Shown one piece after another: positions 45,905 to 57,233 of a stretch of DNA of 64,000 bases. Numbering within the stretch: position 1 is the first letter of the stretch; each line of letters starts with the position of its first letter. The notes beneath the pieces were generated by a model. That model did no database searches, was not told the DNA's origin, and worked only from the letters and a program-made list of their open reading frames with translations. Source of the DNA: Campylobacter vulpis (GTDB taxonomy: Bacteria > Campylobacterota > Campylobacteria > Campylobacterales > Campylobacteraceae); assembly GCF_014217995.1 (NCBI RefSeq), contig NZ_CP041617.1:682001-746000 (forward strand), written 5' to 3'. The position numbers and the translations under genes are program-made.

Positions 45905-47082
45905 TTTCCAGCCTTACCCTGCATTAAACGGACTTTATAAACAAATTGAGAGTCGATTAATTTTTCTTCGAAAATTCTTTCACTTTTTGGATTTAAAAAA
46001 TTTGTATAAAAATAATCAAGCCCCACGCTAGTCGCATAAGCAACCCAATTATAATCTAAATTTTGTGCAAACATTTCGTTAAGATAATTTAAATCTTCAT
46101 CGTTTTTATCAATAGAATTTGCAATGATAAATTGACGCCTATCACCTTCTTGAGTGAGACTTAAAAAGGCTGGATTGTAATTAAGTTGGGTAGAAAATAA
46201 AATATTAGTGCGGATATTATGCACACGAATTTGAGAGCTTAAAAGAGCGGTTTTAATCAAAGGAGTGTTAAAAAATACAGAAGCTCCCCTTAGTCCCCTT
46301 AAAACCCTTGCAAAATCAATCTTTTCATCGCCTATTTTGTAGATCGTTGCGTTGGGGTCTTGGGCTTTTATTTTAGAATTGAGTTCTTTTGAAAGAGTGC
46401 TTTCATCACTCAATATGGCGTTAAAGCCGTTGGATTTATCGAGTAATTTTTTAATTTGTGCATCATAGTCTATGCTACCAAAATAAATATTTTCATTATG
46501 AATTTGTGCTGTGCTTTTGTGAGCGGTTGGAATGAAAATTTTTACATCTCCTTGGTAGTCTTCTAAGGCTTTCACGCCCTTATTAGTAAAGCCAGCAATG
46601 GCAAATTTATAGCCTTGAGAACTGATTTTGTATAAAGTTTCTTTTATTTTCTTTTCTTCTTCGGTGCCGATTAAAAAAACTTCAACCTTAATTTCAGCTC
46701 TTTGTTTTAAAAGATAAGCAATGCTTGAATTGATAATGATATTAGAATAATTTTTAATGGTTTTTTCAGGTATGATGAGTGCAAGCTTTACGGAAATGGC
46801 ATTTTTATCATCAATTTTTTGTAAATTTTTTTCAAAATCCGTGATGGAATTTAGAAGCTTTGCGTAAATGTTGGATAAAATTTGGTTTTGATTTTCGACA
46901 AATTCACTCAAAAAACTAAGATACATTTTTTCTTCTAAAAGTCCTAATAAACAGCTTTCATTGCATTTTTTATTTTCTAAATTGACATAGCTTTCTTCAG
47001 GTGGGATAAAATTTAAAAGCTCTTGCTTTTTTGCTTGTGCGAAAGTAAAAAGCACAATAAGACACAAAAATATTTTTTTCAT
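45886..47082 (-). CDS. periplasmic protein, type I binding-protein-like
   Basis: A 398-residue exported protein with a signal peptide (MKKIFLCLIVLFTFAQA, cut near 17). The mature part alternates strands and helices as in type I periplasmic-binding folds (ISVKLALIIPEKTIKNYS, FAIAGFTNKGVKALEDYQGDVKIFIPTAHKST, NIYFGSIDYDAQIKKLL), which suggests an LppC/ABC-substrate-like fold. No ABC transporter is nearby. Function unknown; I recall Cj0964 as the equivalent. It overlaps the UDG-like gene by four bases. Confidence 0.75.
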   Translation of the reverse strand: MKKIFLCLIVLFTFAQAKKQELLNFIPPEESYVNLENKKCNESCLLGLLEEKMYLSFLSEFVENQNQILSNIYAKLLNSITDFEKNLQKIDDKNAISVKLALIIPEKTIKNYSNIIINSSIAYLLKQRAEIKVEVFLIGTEEEKKIKETLYKISSQGYKFAIAGFTNKGVKALEDYQGDVKIFIPTAHKSTAQIHNENIYFGSIDYDAQIKKLLDKSNGFNAILSDESTLSKELNSKIKAQDPNATIYKIGDEKIDFARVLRGLRGASVFFNTPLIKTALLSSQIRVHNIRTNILFSTQLNYNPAFLSLTQEGDRRQFIIANSIDKNDEDLNYLNEMFAQNLDYNWVAYATSVGLDYFYTNFLNPKSERIFEEKLIDSQFVYKVRLMQGKAGNFEELE

Positions 47083-47687
47083 AGAAATCCTTTAAGTTTT
47101 TTTAAATCGTTAAAAAATTCTTCTTTGAAACTGGGATTTCTTTCTAAAAATTCCCCATCAAAACTTGCTAAAATGAAAAAATCTTCATAAGCAAAAAGCT
47201 CACCCTTAAGAGCTTTAAAATTTGAAAAACCTAAAGCTTTTAGGGCATATTCTCCTAGACAAAGAAGGATTTTTGGTTTAATGAGTTTGATTTCATTAAG
47301 CAAAAAAGGCAAACAAGAATGCAAAGCAAAATCATCATTTTTATTTGCACTAAAACATTTGAAAATATAAGAAAAATAAAATTCATCTCTGCTTAAATTG
47401 AGAATTTTTTCTAAAGAATCAAGAAGAAATTTGCCCTTTTTAGATTGAAGTAAAATTCCGCTTTCATTTTCATTTTGTGAGGCGTGAGTATCTAAAATAA
47501 AGAGTTTGCAAGACTTTAGTCTTTCCTCCATTAAAATTTTTTTACGCGTTTTTGAAAAATTACAAAGAGTGCAAGTTGCAATTTTATCGCGTAAGGTTTT
47601 AAAATCATCTAGTCTGTCTAGTTTAGAAAAATTTTGAGGACTAAAATCATAGCCCATAGCCTTAAGATAATGTAAAGAGCGTATCAT
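47079..47687 (-). CDS. uracil-DNA glycosylase superfamily protein
   Basis: A 202-residue member of the UDG superfamily by pattern: an N-terminal CTLCNFSKTRKK iron-sulphur-like half-site, LLQSKKGKFLLDSLEKILNLSRDEFYFSYIFKC (family 4-like central part with a Cys), and KPKILLCLGEYALKALG. The usual catalytic GExPG loop is replaced by LDTHASQNENESG, so activity on uracil is uncertain. It overlaps both neighbours by four bases. Confidence 0.7.
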   Translation of the reverse strand: MIRSLHYLKAMGYDFSPQNFSKLDRLDDFKTLRDKIATCTLCNFSKTRKKILMEERLKSCKLFILDTHASQNENESGILLQSKKGKFLLDSLEKILNLSRDEFYFSYIFKCFSANKNDDFALHSCLPFLLNEIKLIKPKILLCLGEYALKALGFSNFKALKGELFAYEDFFILASFDGEFLERNPSFKEEFFNDLKKLKGFL

Positions 47688-48163
47688 AAATCGTTAAGTT
47701 TAGCTAAATTTTGTCCATCTAAGCGGTAGGTGCGAATGTCTTTAAGATGTGTTGCATCAAGCTTTTCGTAAAAATTAATGCCTTGAGCGTTATCATTGAG
47801 GCAAACCCACGAAAGCATAGCGATATTTTCTTTTTGACAAAGTTTCCCAATAAACTCAAAAACCTTACGCCCATAGCCTTTTTTGCGAAAATTTTCTCTA
47901 ATATAAATGTCTTCTATATAAATTCCTCTCTCACCCAAAAAGGAAGAAATGGTATAAAAAAAGACTAAATAACCTATAATTTGCTCGTTTTCTTTTAATA
48001 TAAAGGCTTTTGCATACTCATTTTCTAAAAATAAATTTGAAAGTTTTGTTTCGTCGCATTTTAAATAGGCAAGTTTATTTTCATACGCGGCAAATTCTTT
48101 AAGCATAGTTAAAAGTTCGCTTAAATTTTCTTTTTCTAAGGGTTTAATACTAAAATTTTTCAT
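47684..48163 (-). CDS. GNAT-family N-acetyltransferase
   Basis: 159 residues of the GNAT fold. The acetyl-CoA loop region is IRENFRKKGYGRKVFEFIG (R/Q-x-x-G-x-G/A), preceded by the beta-strand IYIEDIYI and followed by NDNAQGINFYEKLDATHL. The substrate is unknown; the small size and ribosomal-gene neighbourhood do not settle it. AAGGAAATTATA precedes the ATG, which is divergent from rpmH. Confidence 0.88.
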   Translation of the reverse strand: MKNFSIKPLEKENLSELLTMLKEFAAYENKLAYLKCDETKLSNLFLENEYAKAFILKENEQIIGYLVFFYTISSFLGERGIYIEDIYIRENFRKKGYGRKVFEFIGKLCQKENIAMLSWVCLNDNAQGINFYEKLDATHLKDIRTYRLDGQNLAKLNDL

Positions 48164-48259
48164 TATAATTTCCTTAAATTCATCATTTCAAAAATTGAAA
48201 TTTAGCAAAATAACTTAAAAATTACTCTTAATTAAAAGATTTTATAAGTAAATTTAGAT

Positions 48260-48265
48260 TATAAT
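48260..48265 (+). promoter_or_regulatory. -10 element upstream of rpmH
   Basis: TATAAT at 48260-48265 (context TAGATTATAATCC) lies 32 bases before the rpmH ATG. Confidence 0.65.
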
Positions 48266-48297
48266 CCCTGCTTAAATTTTTATTTTAAGGAAAAATA

Positions 48298-48432
48298 ATG
48301 AAAAGAACTTATCAACCGCATAAAACTCCTAAGAAACGCACTCACGGCTTTCGTGTGCGTATGAAAACTAAAAATGGTCGCAAAGTGATTAATGCTAGAC
48401 GCGCTAAGGGAAGAAAAAGACTTGCTGTGTGA
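48298..48432 (+). CDS. rpmH: 50S ribosomal protein L34
   Basis: A 44-residue L34: [18 protein letters not shown] at the start, then [20 protein letters not shown] at the end. TAAGGAAAAATA precedes the ATG. The stop TGA overlaps the GTG start of rnpA (GTGTGA). It heads the rpmH-rnpA-yidD-yidC-jag-mnmE order found in many bacteria. Confidence 0.98.
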   Translation: MKRTYQPHKTPKKRTHGFRVRMKTKNGRKVINARRAKGRKRLAV

Positions 48433-48752
48433 ATTTTTCTAAATTTGATCATACTGAAGAATTTGCTACTGTCTATAAATTTGGTAAAAAATGGTTTTGC
48501 GATGGGCTTATTCTTTTTTATCTTCCTGCAAATGAGAAGAAAAAGGCGGTCGTTGCGAGCAAAAAAGTTGGGAAAGCTGTGGTAAGAAATCGTGCAAAGC
48601 GTGTTTTAAGAGCTTTATTTGCAAAGGTTGAAAATGACCTAAAAGATGGCAAATATGTTCTTGTTGCAAAGGCGGATTTAAATGAGTTTTCCTTTTTGAA
48701 GTTAGAAAAAAGTCTAAAATGGGGTTTAAAGAGAATACAATGTTTAAGATAG
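48429..48752 (+). CDS. rnpA: ribonuclease P protein component
   Basis: 107 residues of the RNase P protein that helps the RNA subunit trim tRNA 5' ends. [28 protein letters not shown] contains the family RNR motif. The start is GTG at 48429, overlapping the rpmH stop. Confidence 0.95.
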   Translation: MNFSKFDHTEEFATVYKFGKKWFCDGLILFYLPANEKKKAVVASKKVGKAVVRNRAKRVLRALFAKVENDLKDGKYVLVAKADLNEFSFLKLEKSLKWGLKRIQCLR

Positions 48753-49084
48753 TATTTTTGACTTCCTTGCGTTTTTATCAAAGATTTTTAAGCCCCTTAA
48801 AACCTCCAGTTTGTAGGTATTATCCAAGTTGTTCGGAGTATGCTTTTTGGCAGTTTGAAAAAAATAATGCTCTTTTTGCTTTCTTTTTAACTTTTTTTAG
48901 AATTGTAAGATGCAATCCTCTTTTTCGTGGCGGCTTTGATTATCCTAAAGTTTTTAAGATTTTCAAAAGTGATACTTTATGTTTTAAACCTAAATTTTTA
49001 GCGCAAAAAAAATTGCATTTTTTATATATACCTTGCGAGGATAAAGGCTTTTATCTCGTAAAAATTATCTTTAAAGGAAATTAA
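48740..49084 (+). CDS. yidD: membrane protein insertion efficiency factor YidD
   Basis: 114 residues with [36 protein letters not shown] and [16 protein letters not shown], the YidD/UPF0161 signature. I take the ATG at 48740 within rnpA; an earlier in-frame ATG at 48719 would overlap more. The C-terminal 40 residues extend beyond the core family. The GTG of yidC directly follows the stop. Confidence 0.94.
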   Translation: MFKIVFLTSLRFYQRFLSPLKPPVCRYYPSCSEYAFWQFEKNNALFAFFLTFFRIVRCNPLFRGGFDYPKVFKIFKSDTLCFKPKFLAQKKLHFLYIPCEDKGFYLVKIIFKGN

Positions 49085-50695
49085 GTGAATCATTCAAATA
49101 ACAACATTTTTCAACAAAAACGCATTTTATTAGCCGTTGTGCTTTCTTTTATCTTTTTTGTGGCTTATGATTATTTTTTCTTACCTAAGCCAAATTTAAA
49201 CGAACAAAACATTACGCAAAACAATGCGACAAAAACTCAAAATTTAGATACTAATGCTGCACCCAAGCTACAAGAAGATTTAAGTAAAAGTATGGAGACA
49301 AATGAGGCTTTAAATGGTGCCAAAAATGGAATTTTAGCAAGTGTAGAAAGCCCACATTTTAAAGCAGAAATTGACACTTTGGGACGAATTGCTAGCTTTT
49401 ATCTTAAAGATAAAAAATATCTTAATGAAGATAAAACGCAAATTAATCTTATTGCTAAAGAGCAAAATCCTCGCCCCTTAGAATTGCGTTTTTCAAATAA
49501 TGTTATCAATGAAGAAGCCTTCAAAACAGATTATAAAACTAGCACAAATGAGCTTTTTTTAGACACAAATGAAAGCAAAAAGCTTGTTTTAACGCAGAAT
49601 TTATCAAATTTAAAAGTGGAAAAAATCATCACTTTTGACCCAAGGGGAAATTATGAAATTGAAGTTAAATTAAGTCAAAATGCACCTTTTTTCATCACTC
49701 CGGGCTTTAGACCCAGTATAGCCGTAGATGCCTACACTGTGCATGGAGCTTTAGTTTTAGATAGTGAGAATACTATCCATACCTTTGAAGATGGAGATAT
49801 GGATATGGAAGAGCGTATAAATAAAGCCTTTATCGCTTCAGCTTTTGATAGATATTATGCGAGTTTTTTTTATAATTTTGACAAGCCTTTAAACCTTACC
49901 ATTTCTAAAGATACAAATGATAATCCTATTTTATTTGCCTATGCAGATAGAGAATTTAAAGCCGGTGGTTATATAGGTGCTAAAGAACACGAAGCCTTAA
50001 GAGCTATTGATAAAAGGCTTGAAGATGTTGTGGAATTTGGCTGGTTTACCTTTATTGCTAAGCCTATGTATGAGGGACTTGACTTTTTATTTAAGCATAT
50101 AGGAAACTGGGGTTGGGCTATTGTTGTTTTGACCTTGATTGTGCGTGTGATTTTATTCCCACTTACTTATAAATCTATGATTTCTATGAATAAACTCAAG
50201 GATTTAGCTCCTAAAATGAAAGAGATTAGGGAGCGTTATAAGGGCGACCCGCAAAAGATGAATATGCATATGATGGAGCTTTATAAAAAACACGGTGCAA
50301 ATCCTATGAGTGGGTGCTTACCTATACTTTTGCAAATTCCTATTTTCTTTGCGATTTACCGCGTTTTATTTAATGCTATTGAGCTAAAAGATGCGCCGTG
50401 GATTTTTTGGATACAAGATTTATCGGCGATGGATCCTTATTTTATCTTACCGATTTTAATGGGTGCGACAATGTTTTTACAACAACTCATCACTCCTATG
50501 ACAATCCAGGACCCATTGCAAGCTAAGATTATGAAATTTTTACCTGTGATTTTTACAATCTTTTTCATCACTTTCCCTGCGGGACTTACGCTTTATTGGT
50601 TTGTCAATAATCTTTGCTCCTTAGTGCAACAATGGATTATTAATAAGATGTTTGAAAAAGAACATCACAAAAGAGAAAGCGAGAAAGCAAAATGA
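49085..50695 (+). CDS. yidC: membrane protein insertase YidC
   Basis: A 536-residue Oxa1-family insertase of the Gram-negative type. There is an N-terminal helix (RILLAVVLSFIFFVAYDYFF), a large periplasmic domain (about 50-330), and five C-terminal segments starting with WGWAIVVLTLIVRVILFPLTYKSM. The hydrophilic groove includes the conserved Arg. The start is GTG at 49085 after AAAGGAAATTAA. Confidence 0.97.
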   Translation: MNHSNNNIFQQKRILLAVVLSFIFFVAYDYFFLPKPNLNEQNITQNNATKTQNLDTNAAPKLQEDLSKSMETNEALNGAKNGILASVESPHFKAEIDTLGRIASFYLKDKKYLNEDKTQINLIAKEQNPRPLELRFSNNVINEEAFKTDYKTSTNELFLDTNESKKLVLTQNLSNLKVEKIITFDPRGNYEIEVKLSQNAPFFITPGFRPSIAVDAYTVHGALVLDSENTIHTFEDGDMDMEERINKAFIASAFDRYYASFFYNFDKPLNLTISKDTNDNPILFAYADREFKAGGYIGAKEHEALRAIDKRLEDVVEFGWFTFIAKPMYEGLDFLFKHIGNWGWAIVVLTLIVRVILFPLTYKSMISMNKLKDLAPKMKEIRERYKGDPQKMNMHMMELYKKHGANPMSGCLPILLQIPIFFAIYRVLFNAIELKDAPWIFWIQDLSAMDPYFILPILMGATMFLQQLITPMTIQDPLQAKIMKFLPVIFTIFFITFPAGLTLYWFVNNLCSLVQQWIINKMFEKEHHKRESEKAK

Positions 50696-51531
50696 AGATA
50701 GAGGCTAAAGACTTGCAAAGTGCCTTAACGGAGGCTTCTATCAAGCTTGAATGTTCTGTAATAGATTTAGAATATACCATTTTGCAGCAACATAAAAGTG
50801 GTTTTTTAGGCTTTGGGCGTAAAAATGCCATTATAGAAGTTGAAGTAAAAAAGCATAAGAAAAAGAGCTTTAAGAGAGAAAATAAATCTCATTTCAAAAA
50901 TGAAGAAAAACTCAATAAATTTGAAAAAAAAGAAAATAAATCTAAAAAAATAAGCGAGGAAAATGAGCTTAAAAATGAAATGAAAATTGAGCCGATTAAA
51001 AAGGAAGCATATATTGTTAAAAGCGATGCCATTTTTGATAGCTTTCATAAAGAAGACTACGCTAATCAAGATGATCTTTTAGATGAGATTAAAATTCAGC
51101 TAGAAAGACTTTTAAAAATTTCTTGCTTTAAAATTTATTTAAAAGAGCTTAAAATGTATGATGAAAATTGCATTTTTATCCGTCTAGATGGGGAAGACTC
51201 CGCACTTTTAATAGGCAAAGAGGCACATCGTTACAAGGCTTTTTCTTATCTCTTGCATAATTGGATTAATTTAAAATACAATCTTTTAGTTCGTCTTGAA
51301 ATTGCCGAATTTTTAGAAAAACAAATTCAAGGAATGCAATTTTATTTACAAGGCGTAGCAGAAAAAATTAAGCAAAGTGGAAGAGGGCAGACTAAGCCGC
51401 TTGATGGGGTTTTGATTAAAATCGCTTTAGAGGAATTAAGAGCAATGTTTCCTCACAAATATGTAGGCATTAAGCAAAATGGCGAACAGCGTTTTGTTGT
51501 CGTTAATGATTTTGTAAAAAAAGATGAATGA
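50692..51531 (+). CDS. jag: Jag/KhpB RNA-binding protein
   Basis: 279 residues. A Jag N-terminal domain (about 1-50, [19 protein letters not shown]) is followed by a lysine-rich linker (55-100), a KH domain (about 145-215, with [17 protein letters not shown]) and an R3H-like C-terminus ([22 protein letters not shown]). It probably pairs with KhpA. It overlaps yidC by four bases and mnmE by eight. Confidence 0.9.
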   Translation: MKIEAKDLQSALTEASIKLECSVIDLEYTILQQHKSGFLGFGRKNAIIEVEVKKHKKKSFKRENKSHFKNEEKLNKFEKKENKSKKISEENELKNEMKIEPIKKEAYIVKSDAIFDSFHKEDYANQDDLLDEIKIQLERLLKISCFKIYLKELKMYDENCIFIRLDGEDSALLIGKEAHRYKAFSYLLHNWINLKYNLLVRLEIAEFLEKQIQGMQFYLQGVAEKIKQSGRGQTKPLDGVLIKIALEELRAMFPHKYVGIKQNGEQRFVVVNDFVKKDE

Positions 51532-52852
51532 TACCATAGCCGCCCTTGCAACAGCCTATGGCACAGGTTCTATTTCTATCATAAGAGTAAGCGGAAGTAG
51601 GGCTTTAGAGCTTGGTTTAAAGCTTTCTAAAAAAAGTGAGCTAAGTCCGCGTTATGCGTATTTTGTCAAGCTTTTTAATGATGAAAATGCCCTCATTGAC
51701 GAGGCGATTATGCTTTATTTTAAAGCACCCTTTAGCTTTACAGGCGAAGATGTGGTGGAGTTTCAAATTCACGGCGGCTTTAGTGTGAGTGAAATTTTGC
51801 TAGAGGAATTGCAAAAAAATGGCATTAGATTGGCTAAAGCGGGAGAATTTAGTAAAAGAGCGTGTTTAAACGGCAAAATGAGTGCCTTAAAAGCCCTAAA
51901 TATCCAAGATTTAATCAAGGCAAAGTCTGCGATGGCTGCTAAAATCATTGCTAGAAATATGCAAGGAACTTTAGCCGGTTTGATAGAAAAAATTAGGCTT
52001 GATTTAGTGAAAAGTTTGGCTTTTGTGGAGACAAGTATCGATTATGCGGACGATGATTTGCCTAGTGATTTAATGGCTCAAATTCGCACGATGTGTGAGG
52101 AAAATGCGAGAATTTTAGAAGAAATTTATACCCTTTCTCAAAGCAAAAAAGCCCTTTTGGAGGGCTTTAAAATCGCCATTGTTGGAAAACCAAATGTGGG
52201 CAAATCCTCGCTTTTAAACGCCCTTTTAGCTTATGAAAGAGCCATAGTTTCGCCCTTAGCTGGAACGACGCGAGATTTTATAGAAGAAAGCTTTAAAATC
52301 GGCACACATTTAGTCAAAATCATGGACACCGCAGGCATTAGAAAAAGTGAGGAGACAATCGAAAAAATAGGCATTGAGCTAAGTAAAAAAAGCCTTGATG
52401 AAGCGGACATTATCCTTGCACTTTTTGACTCTTCAAGAAAATTTGATGAGGAGGATAAAGAAATTTTAAGCCTTTTAAAAGCTAGTGAAAAAAAGGTTTT
52501 TTATCTTTTAAATAAGTGCGATTTAAAAAAGGAATTTGAAAGTCCTAGTGAAATTCATTTTTTAAAAATCAGTGCCAAAGAGGACATAAGTCCCTTAAAA
52601 AAGGCTTTAGAGACTTATTTAAATAGCTTAGATAGCGAGGGATTTTTGGTAAGCTCACTTGATTTTATCCACTCTTGCAAAAAAGCAAGTGAAGCGATAA
52701 AAAGGGCGAAAACGCTTTTAGATGAGAGTGTTTTAGAGCTTTTTGCCTTTGAGTTTAATGTGGCGATAGAAGAACTTGCAAAATTTACTAAAGATTTCAA
52801 AAGAGAAGAAATTTTAGATGAAATGTTTAGTAATTTTTGCTTAGGAAAATAA
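51524..52852 (+). CDS. mnmE: tRNA modification GTPase MnmE
   Basis: 442 residues. The N-terminal folate-binding domain opens [22 protein letters not shown]. The inserted G domain has GKPNVGKS (221-228), [20 protein letters not shown] and NKCD, and the C-terminus ends FCLGK, the catalytic CxGK motif. With MnmG it modifies wobble U34. It starts inside the jag stop region. Confidence 0.97.
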   Translation: MNDTIAALATAYGTGSISIIRVSGSRALELGLKLSKKSELSPRYAYFVKLFNDENALIDEAIMLYFKAPFSFTGEDVVEFQIHGGFSVSEILLEELQKNGIRLAKAGEFSKRACLNGKMSALKALNIQDLIKAKSAMAAKIIARNMQGTLAGLIEKIRLDLVKSLAFVETSIDYADDDLPSDLMAQIRTMCEENARILEEIYTLSQSKKALLEGFKIAIVGKPNVGKSSLLNALLAYERAIVSPLAGTTRDFIEESFKIGTHLVKIMDTAGIRKSEETIEKIGIELSKKSLDEADIILALFDSSRKFDEEDKEILSLLKASEKKVFYLLNKCDLKKEFESPSEIHFLKISAKEDISPLKKALETYLNSLDSEGFLVSSLDFIHSCKKASEAIKRAKTLLDESVLELFAFEFNVAIEELAKFTKDFKREEILDEMFSNFCLGK

Positions 52853-52862
52853 AGGATATAAA

Positions 52863-55043
52863 ATGGACAAAGAAACGATAAAAGCCCATAAAATCAGCGA
52901 TGAGGAATATACTGAAATTTTAAACATCTTAGGTAGAGAGCCAAATTTACTTGAACTTGGCGTGATTTCTGCGATGTGGAGTGAGCATTGCTCTTATAAA
53001 TCAAGTAAAAAATACCTCAATGGCTTTCCCACAAAAGCACCTTGGGTCATACAAGGACCGGGGGAAAATGCCGGCGTTATTGACATAGGCGGAGGTATGG
53101 CAGCGGTTTTTAAGGTCGAAAGTCATAATCACCCAAGCTTTATCGAGCCTTTTGCAGGAGCAGCCACTGGCGTTGGAGGGATATTAAGAGATGTTTTTAC
53201 TATGGGCGCTAGGGTCGTTGCAGGGCTTAATTCTTTAAAATTTGGAGACATTAAAGACGCAAAAGTCGCTAAACATCAAAAATATTTACTCAAAGGCGTT
53301 GTGAGTGGAATTTCACATTATGGAAATTGTATGGGAGTGCCAACAATAGGCGGAGAATGTGCCTTTGAGCCTTGCTTTAATGGCAATATCTTAGTCAATG
53401 CCTTTGCGCTTGGAATTTGCAAAATAGAAGATATTTTTTACGCTAAGGCAGAGGGCGTGGGTAATCCTGTCATTTATGTCGGCTCAAAAACAGGGCGTGA
53501 TGGGCTTGGTGGGGCTGTGATGAGCTCTTCAGGCTTTAGTGAGGAGAGTAAAAAACTCCGCCCCACAGTCCAAATAGGCGACCCTTTTAGCGAAAAACTT
53601 CTAATGGAGGCTTGTTTAGAGCTTTTTAAAGAAGATTATATCGTAGGCATACAGGATATGGGTGCAGCTGGGCTTACTAGCTCAAGCTTTGAAATGGCAG
53701 GGCGTAGCGGAAGTGGAATGCGGCTTTATTTAGATAAAACCCCTATGCGTGAAGAGGGTATGAGTCCTTATGAATTAATGCTTAGCGAAAGTCAAGAAAG
53801 AATGCTTATTTGTGCAAAAAAAGGCTACGAAGATAAGGTTATTGAGATTTTTAAAAAATGGCAGCTTGATGCCGTGGTTATGGGCGAGGTTACGGATACG
53901 GGCTTAATGGAGCTTTTTTGGCATAAGGAAAGGGTAGGGCTTATCCCTATTGAGCCTTTAAGCGAAAAAGCACCGATTTTAGATAGAGCTGTAAGAGAGC
54001 CTAGCTATTTAAAGGAAATTCAAAATGATGAATTTGAGTTAAAACTCCCCATAAATGAGCTTTTTAAGCAAATGTTAAGTAATGAAAGTGTTAATGATAA
54101 GAGCTTTATTTACGAGCAATTTGACTCAAGTGTAGGGACAAATACCATAAAAGCGGACGGCGCTTTAGGTGCGAGTGTGCTTAGAGTTAAAGAAAATGGT
54201 GCGGCTTTAGCTATGGCGATGGAGTGTAATTCAAGGCTTAATTTCATCGACCCTAAAAAAGGTGCAGCTATGGCTGTGGCGGCTGTGGGGAGAAAGATAG
54301 CTTGTTCTGGGGCTAGGGCTTTGGCGATTAGTGATTGTCTAAATTATGGCAACCCGCAAAATCCCGAAGTTATGTGGCAGTTCGCACAAGGTTGCGAGGG
54401 TATAAAAGAAGCTTGTAAGGCTTTAAATACGCCTGTTGTAAGCGGTAATGTTTCTTTATATAATGAAACAGACGGCATTAGCATTTATCCAAGCCCTACC
54501 ATAGTGGGCGTTGGAGTGCAAAAAAACGCAAATTTGACCCTTAAAGCAAGGATAGAAAGAGAAAATATAGCCCTTTATCTTTTAGGAGAGAGCTTTGGGG
54601 AATTTGGTGCTTCTTTAGCGATGAAAGTGCAAGATAAAAAGGCGGCAGGAAGTATAAAAGGCATGGATTATAAAGCCGAGCTTACGCTTTGGGATTTACT
54701 CATAAGTGCAAATGAAAGAGGGCTTTTAGAGTGTGCTAATAGCGTAGGCGTGGGAGGCGTGGCTTTAAGCGTGGCTAAAATGCTTGCTCTTTCTTGCGTG
54801 GGAGCGGATTTAAAAAGCGAATTTAAAGATGAATCTTGGCTTTTTGAGGAAAGTTCTTCAAGGGCTGTTGTGGGCGTGAGTGATGAGGAGGCGTTTTTAA
54901 CTTTGGCAAAAGAATATGGCGTGAAAGCTTACAAACTAGGACTTAGCACGAAAAAGCAAGAATTCATTTTTGATAGTCTTATTTTAAGCTGTGAGGAGCT
55001 TAAAAGGCTTTATTTTGAGAGTTTTAAAGAGCAGATATTATGA
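52863..55043 (+). CDS. purL: phosphoribosylformylglycinamidine synthase subunit PurL
   Basis: A 726-residue small PurL, which works with separate PurS and Pur[77 protein letters not shown] and GDPFSEK are standard. It overlaps the next gene by four bases (ATGA). AAAGGATATAAA precedes the ATG. Confidence 0.98.
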   Translation: MDKETIKAHKISDEEYTEILNILGREPNLLELGVISAMWSEHCSYKSSKKYLNGFPTKAPWVIQGPGENAGVIDIGGGMAAVFKVESHNHPSFIEPFAGAATGVGGILRDVFTMGARVVAGLNSLKFGDIKDAKVAKHQKYLLKGVVSGISHYGNCMGVPTIGGECAFEPCFNGNILVNAFALGICKIEDIFYAKAEGVGNPVIYVGSKTGRDGLGGAVMSSSGFSEESKKLRPTVQIGDPFSEKLLMEACLELFKEDYIVGIQDMGAAGLTSSSFEMAGRSGSGMRLYLDKTPMREEGMSPYELMLSESQERMLICAKKGYEDKVIEIFKKWQLDAVVMGEVTDTGLMELFWHKERVGLIPIEPLSEKAPILDRAVREPSYLKEIQNDEFELKLPINELFKQMLSNESVNDKSFIYEQFDSSVGTNTIKADGALGASVLRVKENGAALAMAMECNSRLNFIDPKKGAAMAVAAVGRKIACSGARALAISDCLNYGNPQNPEVMWQFAQGCEGIKEACKALNTPVVSGNVSLYNETDGISIYPSPTIVGVGVQKNANLTLKARIERENIALYLLGESFGEFGASLAMKVQDKKAAGSIKGMDYKAELTLWDLLISANERGLLECANSVGVGGVALSVAKMLALSCVGADLKSEFKDESWLFEESSSRAVVGVSDEEAFLTLAKEYGVKAYKLGLSTKKQEFIFDSLILSCEELKRLYFESFKEQIL

Positions 55044-55810
55044 GTGGAATTTTACTTCTTATTTTAGTCGTTTTGGTTTTTTATTTGTATTATAAAAAAT
55101 GGGGTAAAAGTGAATTTGTAAATTCAGCTAGTCGTGGTGCTAAAGGCTTTGCAAGGGGTTTTGCTAGAGGAGTGATGCAAGAGAGGGTTGAGGAGTTTAA
55201 AAGGCGTATGAATTACTATGTCATCGCACTTTTGGCTAAGATTGCTAAAAGTGATGGCAGGGTCAGTGAAAAAGAAGCTGAAATGATAAGCGAACTCCTA
55301 GACGCTAATGCTAAAGATGAGAGAGAAAGAGCGTTTTTAAAGTCCGCTTTTAACGAGCATAAAGAAAATTTAAATGATGTTTTTGAAGTGGCTAAGGACT
55401 TTTTAAGGGAGGTCCCTCTACCTAAAAATGAGCGTTTTAATGTGCTTAGAGTGCTTGTTTTTATGGCTTTGATTGACGGGGAATTTAATGCGAAAAAAAG
55501 AGAACTCCTAGAGCAAATCGCAAAAGCCTTTAACATAAGCTTAAACGAGCTTGAAGCCTTTATAGAAAGCCTTTCTAAGCTCAAAAGTCCTAAAAAAGAA
55601 TTAAACGAAAATGAAGCTTACGCACTTTTAGAGCTTAACACTGGGGCAAGTTTAAGCGAGGTCAAAAAGCAGTATAGAACTTTAGCGAAAAAATACCACC
55701 CCGACATTTTAAACGCAAATAATGTCAGCGAAGAAGAGCTTAAAAGAGGCGTAGAGCAATTTCAAAAAATCAACGAAGCTTATGAATTTTTAAAGAAAAA
55801 GTTAAGTTAA
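55040..55810 (+). CDS. membrane-anchored TerB/J-domain protein (DjlA-like)
   Basis: 256 residues. One N-terminal transmembrane helix ([16 protein letters not shown], about 3-18) and a Gly/Arg linker ([15 protein letters not shown]) precede a TerB-like helical domain (about 55-175). The C-terminal J domain (about 190-255) carries the HPD motif in KKYHPDIL. This domain order is that of DjlA co-chaperones for DnaK. It overlaps purL, and a small gap separates it from the dehydrogenase. Confidence 0.88.
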   Translation: MSGILLLILVVLVFYLYYKKWGKSEFVNSASRGAKGFARGFARGVMQERVEEFKRRMNYYVIALLAKIAKSDGRVSEKEAEMISELLDANAKDERERAFLKSAFNEHKENLNDVFEVAKDFLREVPLPKNERFNVLRVLVFMALIDGEFNAKKRELLEQIAKAFNISLNELEAFIESLSKLKSPKKELNENEAYALLELNTGASLSEVKKQYRTLAKKYHPDILNANNVSEEELKRGVEQFQKINEAYEFLKKKLS

Positions 55811-55819
55811 GGAGTAAAA

Positions 55820-56752
55820 ATGAAAATTGTATGTTTAGATTCTGCGACCTTAGGTGGAGCGGATTTAAGTAAGTTTAGCGAATTTGGGAACTTTGTAAGT
55901 TATGAGCTAACACCCAAAGATAAGGTTATTGAAAGGCTTAAAAATGCCGATGTAGCGATGGTTAATAAGGTCATTTTAGATGAAAATGTCCTTAAAAATA
56001 CCAATTTAAAACTCATTTTAGAAACAGCAACCGGGCTTAATAATATAGACATTGAATACGCCAAAAAGCAGGGTATTGCTGTGAAAAATGTCGCCGCTTA
56101 CTCGACAAAAAGTGTCGTTCAACATAGCTTTGCTTTAATCTTTGCTTTTTTAAATCAAACGATTTTTTATAATGACTGGGTAAAAAAGGGTAAATGGTGT
56201 GAAAGTGAAATTTTTACCGATTTTACCCAAATGCTAAGTGATTTAAGCGGTAAAAAACACGGCATTATAGGGCTTGGAACGATAGGTAAAGAGGTGGCTA
56301 GAATTTCAAGTGCCTTTGGAGCTAGGGTGTGCTATTATTCTACAAGTGGGGCAAATCATAACGCAGAGTATGAAAAATTAGAGCTTGAGGAGCTTTTAAA
56401 AACTTGCGATATTATTAGTATTCACGCCCCCTTAAATGAAAAAACGCACAATCTTATAAGCTATAAAGAGCTTAAAATGCTGAAAAATGAGGCGATTTTG
56501 ATTAATGTTGGGCGTGGAGGCATTATCAATGAAGCGGATTTAGCAAGGGCGATGGACGAGGGGAATTTTAGAGTGGGGCTTGATGTTTTAGAAAACGAGC
56601 CTATGCTTAAAAATCACCCCCTTTTAAGCGTGAAAGATAAAAATAGGCTTTTAATCACCCCGCACATTGCGTGGGCGAGTAAGGAAAGTTTAGCAACTTT
56701 AATCCAAAAGCTTTATGAAAATTTGAAAGAGTGGGTAGAAAATGGCAAGTGA
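55820..56752 (+). CDS. D-2-hydroxyacid dehydrogenase
   Basis: A 310-residue NAD-dependent dehydrogenase. The nucleotide-binding motif is [15 protein letters not shown] (about 152-166), followed by [34 protein letters not shown] and the catalytic GLDVLENEP and HIAWASKE (Arg, Glu, His). Substrate (glycerate, lactate or similar) cannot be told. AAGGAG precedes the ATG, and it overlaps yajQ by 11 bases. Confidence 0.9.
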   Translation: MKIVCLDSATLGGADLSKFSEFGNFVSYELTPKDKVIERLKNADVAMVNKVILDENVLKNTNLKLILETATGLNNIDIEYAKKQGIAVKNVAAYSTKSVVQHSFALIFAFLNQTIFYNDWVKKGKWCESEIFTDFTQMLSDLSGKKHGIIGLGTIGKEVARISSAFGARVCYYSTSGANHNAEYEKLELEELLKTCDIISIHAPLNEKTHNLISYKELKMLKNEAILINVGRGGIINEADLARAMDEGNFRVGLDVLENEPMLKNHPLLSVKDKNRLLITPHIAWASKESLATLIQKLYENLKEWVENGK

Positions 56753-57233
56753 GCATAGTTTTGACATTAGCGGGGCGCTTGATTGCGGGGAGCTTAAAAA
56801 CGCCCTAGAGCAAGCCAAAAAAGAGCTTGAGAGCAGATACGATTTAAAAGGCGTGAAAAGTGAGCTAGAATTTAGCGAAAAAGAAAGCCTTTTTAAACTT
56901 TTATGTTCAAGTGAAGCAAAGCTTGAAGTTTTAAAGGATATTGTGATTTCAAAGCTTATCAAAAGAGGGATTAATCCTAAGGGCATTAAGGAGCTTTCCC
57001 GCGAGAGTGGGGCTTTATTTAAGCTAAATTTAAAGGTTAATAATAGCATAGACAGCGAAAACGCTAAAAAAATCAATCAGGCGATTAAGGATAGCAAACT
57101 CAAGGTAAGCTCTCAAATAAGAGGCGAGGAAGTGCGTGTGAGTGGGAAGCAAATTGACGATTTACAAGCGGTGATGAAGCTTGTTAAAGAGCTTGATTTA
57201 GAGCTTAATCTTAGCTTTAAAAATTTAAAATGA
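56742..57233 (+). CDS. yajQ: YajQ-family nucleotide-binding protein
   Basis: 163 residues matching Yaj[53 protein letters not shown], and the closing [25 protein letters not shown]. The family binds nucleotides, with a c-di-GMP-binding case in Xanthomonas; its role here is unknown. It overlaps both neighbours. Confidence 0.92.
   Translation: MASEHSFDISGALDCGELKNALEQAKKELESRYDLKGVKSELEFSEKESLFKLLCSSEAKLEVLKDIVISKLIKRGINPKGIKELSRESGALFKLNLKVNNSIDSENAKKINQAIKDSKLKVSSQIRGEEVRVSGKQIDDLQAVMKLVKELDLELNLSFKNLK

Noticed and set aside
47079-47687. Firm call of family 4 uracil-DNA glycosylase
   Set aside because: The catalytic GExPG-type loop is not present, so only superfamily membership is claimed.
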